Source: Nitrospirota bacterium
GTDB lineage: Bacteria; Nitrospirota; CAKKRA01; 9FT-COMBO-42-15
Direction: 5' to 3'
DNA: 7,591 nt
Assembly (NCBI GenBank): GCA_016195585.1
Contig: JACPZJ010000029.1
Span: forward strand, 1-7,591
Shown here: one piece after another, positions 1 to 4,819 of the stretch
Numbering within the stretch: position 1 is the first letter of the stretch
How the letters are laid out: each line of letters starts with the position of its first letter
Notes under the pieces: model-generated
The model's input: the letters and a program-made list of their open reading frames with translations, nothing else
Database searches by the model: none
Told to the model about the DNA's origin: nothing
Translations under genes and position numbers: made by a program

Positions 1-259
1 AGTCCTGCGGCAGCTCTTTGTCCCTCTTTGAATCGCCAACAAATATTACATCCTTACCTGTCAGATAGGCGCTGTTTATATCATCCATTAGTTTTAAAAA
101 TATAACCCTTGCTGTGCTGTTGATATCATCAACCGCCTCGGCCCTTTTGATGCCGTCTGTGCTTGCTGTAAATGCCTGATAAACCACCATCATAATAACA
201 GTGAGGATGGTGATGGCAATAAGCACCTCAATCAATGTAAATCCCTTTTTGCTATTCAT
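1..259 (-). CDS. gspJ: GspJ minor pseudopilin, partial (3' end beyond window)
   Basis: N-terminal 86 codons of a type II secretion minor pseudopilin; the gene runs off the left edge. Translation from the ATG at 259 gives a short basic leader MNSKKG, then the prepilin peptidase site G/F and the class III signal FTLIEVLIAITILTVIMMVV, with the conserved Glu at mature position 5. The region after the helix (YQAFTASTDGIKRAEAVDD) fits the GspJ family, which sits near the pseudopilus tip with GspI and GspK. The start overlaps the gspI stop by 8 bases, which implies translational coupling. A weak GAGG lies about 10 bases upstream. The 6-residue leader is typical for the family and contrasts with the long leaders of GspH and GspI here. 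The assignment to J rests on the pilin signal, the order after gspI and the visible N-terminal region; the diagnostic C-terminal domain is not in the window. Confidence 0.88.
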   Translation of the reverse strand, partial: MNSKKGFTLIEVLIAITILTVIMMVVYQAFTASTDGIKRAEAVDDINSTARVIFLKLMDDINSAYLTGKDVIFVGDSKRDKELPQD

Positions 260-647
260 AGGCCACAAGCCTCACATCCCCTTTTCCCTCATCCCACATT
301 ACAACAACCACAACCTCTTTGATAAAGGCAAAGGGTGTTGTTCTTACAGATCTCTTCCACTTATAGCCTTTGAATTCATCGCCATCAAACCCCCCTTCTG
401 CTTCGCCTATCTGCAGAGACCTTGGCATCTCTTCCATCTTTGCCTTTGCAAGTAATGTGGCTGTTGTGATCCTGTCTGAATGCTCAACGAGCCTTATGCT
501 GGAATTTCTCAAAGAGAGAAGGGCTATAAGTGAAAGTGATAGGATGGCAAGGGCAATCATTATCTCAAGGAGTGTAAAACCCTTCTGTCGCTTCGCTCCA
601 ATGCAAAATGAAAATTGGAAAATGAAAAAGTTAAATTTATTTTTCAC
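252..647 (-). CDS. gspI: GspI minor pseudopilin with an atypical long leader
   Basis: Minor pseudopilin of the T2SS pseudopilus tip, 131 residues. The prepilin site is QKG/FTLLEIMIALAILSLSLIALL, with Glu5 of the mature protein, followed by a short C-terminal domain (mature part about 108 residues), as usual for GspI. The segment EHSDRITTATLLAKAKMEEM matches the family pattern after the helix. The only in-frame conventional start upstream of the cleavage site is GTG at 645-647, preceded at 9 bases by AAGGTGG (657-663). It gives a 23-residue leader, MKNKFNFFIFQFSFCIGAKRQKG, far longer and more hydrophobic than the usual short basic leader. That leader is encoded by a heptamer repeat (see the repeat at 603-688), so it may be a secondary acquisition. 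An ATT at 600-602 would give a short leader but is a very rare start. The stop overlaps gspJ by 8 bases. Function is confident; the exact start is less so. Confidence 0.88.
   Translation of the reverse strand: MKNKFNFFIFQFSFCIGAKRQKGFTLLEIMIALAILSLSLIALLSLRNSSIRLVEHSDRITTATLLAKAKMEEMPRSLQIGEAEGGFDGDEFKGYKWKRSVRTTPFAFIKEVVVVVMWDEGKGDVRLVAYE
587..598 (-). repeat. 12-base direct repeat, copy in gspI leader
   Basis: Minus-strand GAGCGAAGCGAC, identical to 1215-1226 in gspH. Here it is read in the frame GGA-GCG-AAG-CGA-C (residues GAKR), just before the cleavage site of GspI. The following bases (AGAAGGGTTTTAC) resemble those after the gspH copy (AAGGGCTTTAC) with two extra bases. Confidence 0.75.
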
Positions 648-688
648 AATAAAAGTCCACCTTCTTCACTTTACATTTTGCAATTTGC
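603..688. repeat. Imperfect inverted repeat built of 7-base units
   Basis: The arms are 603-630 and 661-688. When one is reverse-complemented, 22 of 28 positions match by hand alignment. The 30-base spacer holds the GTG start of gspI. Both arms show a 7-base rhythm: units such as TTGCAAT, TTGCAAT, TTACAAT on the right, and AATGAAA, ATTGGAA, AATGAAA on the left. The right arm lies in the gspH-gspI gap; the left arm is read as the hydrophobic part of the GspI leader. No coding logic explains the period, so I infer an intergenic repeat element, possibly MITE-like, that landed at the gene junction. No transposase is present and no clear target-site duplication was found. Confidence 0.7.
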
Positions 689-699
689 AATTTACAATT

Positions 700-718
700 C
701 GACACTTGCAAAGTGTCG
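700..718. repeat. Hairpin directly after the gspH stop codon
   Basis: A perfect 8-base-pair stem, CGACACTT (700-707) with AAGTGTCG (711-718), and a 3-base loop GCA. It begins 1 base past the gspH stop codon on the coding (minus) strand. It is not followed by a T run in that direction, so an intrinsic terminator is not supported. It could act as an mRNA stability or processing element, or be the end of the adjacent heptamer repeat. Its core CTTGCAAAGT recurs in the gspF-gspG spacer at 1759-1768. Confidence 0.7.
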
Positions 719-719
719 T

Positions 720-1265
720 CTATTGCTCCTCAACATATCCTTCATATACCTTCACCTTTCCTGTGAGGGGCATTACAATCAACGTGTAATATTTGTCCTC
801 TCCCTGCTGAAGGTGTATTATGGTCTTCTCAACCCATCCTGTAGGATAGAAGTGTGTAAAGAACTTCTCAACAGACCCCTGATGTTCAGGCACAACAATA
901 TCTTTAAACCTCACACTCCCAGAAAGTCTTTTTTTATTTATAAAGGTATTCTCAAACTTTTTTTCCTCTCCTATGGGGCCTTCCTTCACTATCTCTGTTG
1001 CCCAGTATTCACCCATTGCAATATTATAGTTCAGCCTTAACTCACGCTTTTTCATTATTGCCTCATCATGCAGATATGATATGGCACCGATGATATGCCT
1101 TATGTCCCTTCTTAAATCAGACTCTGAGACCTCGCCGAGCTTTGGTATTGCAAAGACAAGGAAGAGGCTGATAAGGGCAATTACAACTATTAATTCTATC
1201 AGCGTAAAGCCCTTGTCGCTTCGCTCTATTGCACCCCTATAGATTCCAGCTTTCAATGTCCGCAC
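720..1265 (-). CDS. gspH: GspH minor pseudopilin
   Basis: Minor pseudopilin, 181 residues, of the T2SS pseudopilus. The prepilin site is SDKG/FTLIELIVVIALISLFLVF, with Glu5 of the mature chain, then AIPKLGEVSESDLRRDIRH and a larger beta-rich C-terminal part, as in the GspH/FimT family. The GTG start at 1263-1265 has GAGG at 1272-1275 six bases upstream; a TTG three codons later (1254-1256) is an alternative. Either way the leader is 16 to 19 residues (MRTLKAGIYRGAIERSDKG), longer than usual. The gene starts inside the end of gspG (29-base overlap), so translation is likely coupled. A hairpin and a 72-base spacer follow its stop. H rather than another minor pilin is inferred from position between G and I and from length. 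Confidence 0.9.
   Translation of the reverse strand: MRTLKAGIYRGAIERSDKGFTLIELIVVIALISLFLVFAIPKLGEVSESDLRRDIRHIIGAISYLHDEAIMKKRELRLNYNIAMGEYWATEIVKEGPIGEEKKFENTFINKKRLSGSVRFKDIVVPEHQGSVEKFFTHFYPTGWVEKTIIHLQQGEDKYYTLIVMPLTGKVKVYEGYVEEQ
1215..1226 (-). repeat. 12-base direct repeat, copy in gspH leader
   Basis: Minus-strand GAGCGAAGCGAC, identical to 587-598. Here it is read as GAG-CGA-AGC-GAC (residues ERSD), immediately before the KG/F prepilin site. As the two copies are read in different frames, the identity is at DNA level and not a conserved peptide. Confidence 0.75.
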
Positions 1266-1677
1266 CCTTTCCCTCGCCGCCTAATTCACCGTCAGCGCCA
1301 TATGACAGAAGATCATAATCTCCATGCGTGCCCGGAGAGAGATAAACATAAGGCTTTCCCCACGGGTCTTTGGACGCCTTGCTTAAGTAGCCGCCCTCCT
1401 TCCATCTCTCTGGTATCCTTCCTGTCTCAGGCTTCTTAACAAGCGCCTCCAGGCCCTGCTCTGTAGATGGATAAAAACCATTATCAAGCTTATAGAGGTC
1501 AAGGGCGGTCTGGATATTTCTGATGTCTGCTGCTGCCTTTGTCCTCTGCGCCTCCTCCTGCCTCCCCATTATCTTTGGCACAATTATCCCTGCCAGAAGC
1601 GCAATGATGGCAACAACCACCAGTATCTCAATCAGTGTAAAACCTTTTTGGTTTTTGATTCGGTCTCTTTTGTTCAT
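1237..1677 (-). CDS. gspG: GspG major pseudopilin
   Basis: Major subunit of the T2SS pseudopilus, 146 residues from the ATG at 1675-1677. The leader MNKRDRIKNQKG is followed by the prepilin cleavage site and FTLIEILVVVAIIALLAGII, with Glu5. The globular part has all the hallmarks of GspG: KAAADIRNIQTALDLYKLDNG, then FYPSTEQGLEALV, the DPWGKPY motif, and YDLLSYGADGELGGEG, which corresponds to the calcium-binding loop of this family. The ORF is open upstream to a TTG at 1696-1698, but that extension contains the strong AAAGGAG Shine-Dalgarno site (1683-1689), 5 bases before the ATG, so the ATG is chosen. It is separated from gspF by a 203-base spacer full of hairpins and overlaps gspH by 29 bases. 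Major pseudopilin is usually needed in excess over the platform proteins, so the spacer may matter for its expression (inference). Confidence 0.96.
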   Translation of the reverse strand: MNKRDRIKNQKGFTLIEILVVVAIIALLAGIIVPKIMGRQEEAQRTKAAADIRNIQTALDLYKLDNGFYPSTEQGLEALVKKPETGRIPERWKEGGYLSKASKDPWGKPYVYLSPGTHGDYDLLSYGADGELGGEGKGADIESWNL

Positions 1678-1682
1678 AAGCG

Positions 1683-1689
1683 CTCCTTT
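1683..1689 (-). promoter_or_regulatory. Ribosome binding site of gspG
   Basis: AAAGGAG on the minus strand, with a 5-base spacer to the ATG at 1675-1677. It decides the gspG start in favour of this ATG over the TTG at 1696-1698, which lies upstream of the site. Confidence 0.85.
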
Positions 1690-1716
1690 TTTATCCAAAA
1701 TGCCCCCTCACCCTAA

Positions 1717-1739
1717 CCCTCTCCCCAGAGGGGAGAGGG
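1717..1739. repeat. G/C-rich hairpin repeat upstream of gspG
   Basis: A perfect 10-base-pair stem, CCCTCTCCCC (1717-1726) with GGGGAGAGGG (1730-1739), and a 3-base loop AGA. The flank CCCTCACCCTAA continues the pyrimidine-rich arm. This resembles a CCCTCACCCTAACCCTCTCCCC-type dispersed extragenic repeat I have seen in many environmental bacterial genomes (recollection, not searched). It lies about 40 bases upstream of the gspG start codon, in its untranslated leader if transcription reads through from gspF. Confidence 0.75.
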
Positions 1740-1753
1740 GAATATGTTTTGTG

Positions 1754-1775
1754 CCTCTCTTGCAAAGTTGAGAGG
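1754..1775. repeat. Small hairpin in the gspF-gspG spacer
   Basis: CCTCTC (1754-1759) pairs with GAGAGG (1770-1775) around a 10-base loop containing TTGCAAAG. The 10-base string CTTGCAAAGT (1759-1768) is also the core of the hairpin after gspH (705-714). Confidence 0.45.
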
Positions 1776-1798
1776 GAATTTTATATTGCATTTCTTTT

Positions 1799-1824
1799 GT
1801 AGGCACGGTTTAAACCGTGCCTAC
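1799..1824. repeat. Perfect 26-base palindrome
   Basis: The arms GTAGGCACGGTTT (1799-1811) and AAACCGTGCCTAC (1812-1824) are exact reverse complements with no spacer; the centre is TTTAAA. In RNA it would form a stem of about 11 base pairs with a small A/U loop. GTAGGCACGG-type palindromes recur between genes in many environmental genomes (recollection), so a dispersed repeat is more likely than an operator. No T run follows in the gsp direction. Confidence 0.85.
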
Positions 1825-1837
1825 GGTCTTTTTGCTC

Positions 1838-1854
1838 CCCCTTTACTAAAGGGG
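1838..1854. repeat. CCCCTTT/AAAGGGG hairpin just downstream of gspF
   Basis: CCCCTTT (1838-1844) pairs with AAAGGGG (1848-1854) around the loop ACT, with flanking C and A/T context typical of the common CCCCTTTAGTAAAGGGG extragenic repeat. It begins 26 bases after the gspF stop in the direction of transcription. Minus-strand sequence after it is GGAGCAAAAAG, not a T run, so it is not a clear intrinsic terminator. Confidence 0.7.
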
Positions 1855-1880
1855 AATATAGGATTGTTTGCTAATCGCCC

Positions 1881-3098
1881 CTACTTTATCACAGTGCTCA
1901 TCTCCAATATTGGGAGCAATATGGCAATAACAATAATTGCTACAATCAATCCCATCACAATTATTATAGCAGGCTCAAGAAGGGAAGTCATCCTCATAAT
2001 GGATGTCTCCACTTCATTATCATAGGCATCTGAAACCTTTAAGAGCATCTCCTCCAACTCGCCGCTCTTTTCGCCTACTGCAATCATGTGCGTAACCACT
2101 GATGGAAAGAGGCCGCTCCTCTTTAGCGGCTCTGCAATGCTCTCCCCTTCCCTTATGCTTTCTCTGGCATCCTCTATTGCCTTTGCAATCACCATATTAT
2201 TCACAACATTCTTTACAATGTCAAAGGAAAGTATGGCCGGGACACCGTTCTTTAAAAGCGTTCCGAGCGTCCTTGTGAATCTTGATACAGCAATCATCCT
2301 AAAGAGCTTTCCAAATACAGGAAGCCTGATAATAAGGCCGTCAAACCGCATCATTCCTTCTGGCGTCCTGAGCCTTCTTCTTATGTAAAAGACAGCGCCT
2401 GCAATAAGCAGGATTATCAGCCACCAGTATCCCCTCATAAGATTTGATAAGGATATAAGAACCCGCGTTAGCAAAGGAAGGGTCTGGCGCATATCCTCAA
2501 ATACACGGGTAACCTTTGGCAGCACGTAGATGAATATAAAAGAAAGGACTCCAATCCCAACCACAGTCATCAGCAATGGGTATGCAAGTATTGTCCTTAT
2601 CCTGTTTCGCATCTTTATCTGGTTATCAAGAAAATCAGCAAGCCGCATAAGCACAGCATCAATGGCGCCGCTTGCCTCACCTGCCATTATCATGTTGACA
2701 TATAAACCTGAAAAGTGTTTTGGATATCCCTTTAATGCCTCTGCAAAAGAACTTCCCTCCCTTACCTTTTCCCTTATCCCTGATATTATCCCCTTTAGCT
2801 CAACCTTCTCCTCCTGCTCAGCAATGGCATTTAGCGCATCCACAATCGGTATCCCTGCATTGGTGAGCGTGGCCGCCTGTCTTGTGAGGATGGCTATATC
2901 CTGTAATCTTACCCTTTCAAAGAGGCGGAAAAAATCTATCTCCTTGCCGAGCCTCTTGTGCCTTTCTTCAATGATCTCTGTTGGAAATATCCCGAGCCTT
3001 TTCAGTTTTGCCCCTGCCGCCTTTATTGTCTCGGCATCAATCGCGCCCTTTAAATCCCTTCCCTCTGCGCTTACGCCTTTATACTCATACACAGCCAT
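1881..3098 (-). CDS. gspF: GspF inner-membrane platform protein
   Basis: Polytopic inner-membrane protein of the T2SS assembly platform, 405 residues, the usual family length. It contacts the GspE ATPase and GspL and couples ATP use to pseudopilin addition. The opening AVYEYKGVSAEGRDLKGAIDA is the typical GspF N-terminus. Two homologous T2SSF domains are visible: about 68-192 (RQAATLTNAGIPIVDAL ... MIMAGEASGAIDAVL) and about 270-393 (SRFTRTLGTLLKNGVPAIL ... MIAVGEKSGELEEML). Three hydrophobic segments are seen at about 169-193, 223-240 and 373-397, the last following the conserved LLEP. The ATG lies 1 base after the gspE stop, with GGAG upstream inside gspE, so the two are probably translationally coupled. 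No defect is seen. Confidence 0.97.
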   Translation of the reverse strand: MAVYEYKGVSAEGRDLKGAIDAETIKAAGAKLKRLGIFPTEIIEERHKRLGKEIDFFRLFERVRLQDIAILTRQAATLTNAGIPIVDALNAIAEQEEKVELKGIISGIREKVREGSSFAEALKGYPKHFSGLYVNMIMAGEASGAIDAVLMRLADFLDNQIKMRNRIRTILAYPLLMTVVGIGVLSFIFIYVLPKVTRVFEDMRQTLPLLTRVLISLSNLMRGYWWLIILLIAGAVFYIRRRLRTPEGMMRFDGLIIRLPVFGKLFRMIAVSRFTRTLGTLLKNGVPAILSFDIVKNVVNNMVIAKAIEDARESIREGESIAEPLKRSGLFPSVVTHMIAVGEKSGELEEMLLKVSDAYDNEVETSIMRMTSLLEPAIIIVMGLIVAIIVIAILLPILEMSTVIK

Positions 3099-3099
3099 C

Positions 3100-4806
3100 T
3101 CACCACTCCACTCCCTCTCTCTGTGTCACCCTGATCACCTCGTCCACAGTTGTTATGCCTGCCATTACCTTTCCTGCGCCGTCCTGTCTGACGGTCTTCA
3201 TGCCCCTTTTAATCGCCATGGCCTTTATTGTGTTTGAGTCTGTCTCCTTCATTATCAGCGCCCTTATATCATCATCTATAACAAGAAGCTCATATATCCC
3301 TGCCCTTCCGAGATAGCCGGTGTTTGTGCACTTCTCACAGCCGGCCGCCCTGTAAAAATGTATGTCCCTTGCCTCTGTCTTGCCAAGCTCAAGCCTCACT
3401 ATCTCCTCTGCTGCCGGGATATATTTTACGCGGCAATCAGGGCATAACACCCTTACAAGCCTCTGGGCAAGGATTGCAATAACAGATGATGAAACTAAAA
3501 AGGGCTCTACCTTCATATCAACCAGCCTTGTAACTGCGCCTGCTGCATCATTGGTGTGCAGTGTTGAGAAGACCAGATGGCCGGTGAGCGATGCCTGAAT
3601 TGCAATCTCTGCTGTCTCTGTATCCCTTATCTCGCCGATGAGTATCACATCCGGGTCCTGCCTTAAAATAGAGCGGAGGCCGTTGGCAAAGGTGAGGTTT
3701 ATCTTGGCATTCACCTGTATCTGGCCGATGCCCTTAAGCTGATATTCTATCGGGTCTTCAATGGTAATAATATTCTTATCCGGCGCATTTATTTTGCTAA
3801 GGCATGAGTAGAGCGTTGTTGTCTTGCCGCTTCCTGTCGGTCCTGTGACAAGTACAATGCCATGGGGTTTTGTTATAAGGCTGTTTATCTTGTCTAAATT
3901 ATCGCCTGACAGGCCGATATCCTCAAGGCCGAGCAATACATTCTCCCTGTGCAAAAGCCTCAGCACAATCCTCTCGCCAAAGGCAACAGGAATAACAGAA
4001 ACCCTTATGTCAATATCCTTTCCTGCTATCTTTAGCTTTATGCGGCCGTCCTGCGGCAGACGCTTTTCTGCGATGTTCATGCCTGCCATTACCTTTGTCC
4101 GCGAGGTAATGCTTGCATGAAATCTCTTTTTTATGTTCAGGATATTATAAAGTATCCCGTCTATGCGGAACCTTACAACAACCTCTTTTTCATAGGGCTC
4201 TATGTGGATATCGCTTGCCCTGTCCCTTATTGCCTGCGAGAACATGGAATTTACCAGCCTGATGATCGGGGCGTCATCGGTTACATCAAGCAAATCCTCG
4301 GGCTCTTCTATCTCGCTTGATAAAAAGCTGATATCATCTTCATTCAACTCCTCCACAGCATCCTCTGCCCTATTCATCTCCTTGCTGTGGAGCCTGTTTA
4401 TCAGATCAATGATATTGTTTGACGAGGCAACGCAGAGCCTGATATTTGAATCAAGAAGTATGCGCAGGTCATCTATTGCAGAAAGGTTAAGCGGATCAGA
4501 TGTGGCTACAAGGATATCGCCATTCTCGCTTTTAATAGGCAGGAATTCGTATCTCTTAGCAAATGCGATCGGTATTTTTAAGACAAGCTCCTGATTAACC
4601 TCTGCCTCTTTTATCTCTTTTAAATACGGTATGCCAAACTTCAGGCTGAGGGCATTCAGGAGGTCGTCGTTATTTATATGCTTTAATCTTGTTAATATCT
4701 CACCTATCCTGCCCCCTTTCTTTTTCTGTATATCCAGCGCCTGCCGGGTCTGGCTGTCTGTGATTGGCCTTTTCTCTCTGATAACATCTGTTAAATACTT
4801 GTGCAT
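3100..4806 (-). CDS. gspE: GspE secretion ATPase
   Basis: Cytoplasmic hexameric ATPase of the T2SS (PilB/GspE family), 568 residues, which powers pseudopilus extension through GspF and GspL. An N-terminal T2SSE_N/MshEN-like domain spans about 1-140 (RIGEILTRLKHINNDDLLNAL at 33-53). The catalytic part shows Walker A GPTGSGKT (322-329), the Asp box ITIEDPIEY (347-355), Walker B around DVILIGEIRD (386-395) and the His box GHLVFSTLHTND (409-420). The four zinc-binding cysteines typical of GspE are present as CPDC (455-458) and CEKC (490-493). The last pair is followed by TGYLGRAGIYELL. The ATG start lies 13 bases after the gspD stop, with a weak AAAGG upstream. Complete and apparently functional. 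Confidence 0.97.
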   Translation of the reverse strand: MHKYLTDVIREKRPITDSQTRQALDIQKKKGGRIGEILTRLKHINNDDLLNALSLKFGIPYLKEIKEAEVNQELVLKIPIAFAKRYEFLPIKSENGDILVATSDPLNLSAIDDLRILLDSNIRLCVASSNNIIDLINRLHSKEMNRAEDAVEELNEDDISFLSSEIEEPEDLLDVTDDAPIIRLVNSMFSQAIRDRASDIHIEPYEKEVVVRFRIDGILYNILNIKKRFHASITSRTKVMAGMNIAEKRLPQDGRIKLKIAGKDIDIRVSVIPVAFGERIVLRLLHRENVLLGLEDIGLSGDNLDKINSLITKPHGIVLVTGPTGSGKTTTLYSCLSKINAPDKNIITIEDPIEYQLKGIGQIQVNAKINLTFANGLRSILRQDPDVILIGEIRDTETAEIAIQASLTGHLVFSTLHTNDAAGAVTRLVDMKVEPFLVSSSVIAILAQRLVRVLCPDCRVKYIPAAEEIVRLELGKTEARDIHFYRAAGCEKCTNTGYLGRAGIYELLVIDDDIRALIMKETDSNTIKAMAIKRGMKTVRQDGAGKVMAGITTVDEVIRVTQREGVEW

Positions 4807-4819
4807 ATCTCAATGCCTT

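Noticed and set aside
671..712. CRISPR array or tandem-repeat locus
   Set aside because: The repeat unit is only 7 bases, degenerate and without unique spacers; it is not a CRISPR.
700..718. Terminator after gspH
   Set aside because: The stem is good, but the minus-strand sequence after it is AATTGTAAATTGC without a U tract, and gspI and gspJ follow in the same operon.
615..1040. Plus-strand open frames opposite gspH/gspI
   Set aside because: They are antisense to the pseudopilin genes and partly made of the heptamer repeat; no recognisable domain.
1678..1698. TTG at 1696-1698 as gspG start
   Set aside because: It lies upstream of the strong AAAGGAG site that serves the ATG at 1675-1677 and would give a leader longer by 7 residues.
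1760..1830. A possible internal promoter for gspG on the minus strand (TATAAA-like box near 1780)
   Set aside because: There is a TATAAA-like string, but no acceptable -35 box about 17 bases upstream (CCGTGC at that spacing), and the region is A/T-rich by composition. Not enough to call.
1799..1835. Palindrome followed by CGGTCTTTTT on the plus strand as an intrinsic terminator
   Set aside because: The T run lies on the plus strand, where no gene is transcribed into it. In the gsp direction there is no T run.
2530..3237. Long plus-strand open frame of 235 codons opposite gspF/gspE
   Set aside because: It lies antisense to two well-conserved genes, has a serine- and leucine-rich composition typical of a shadow frame, and matches no family.
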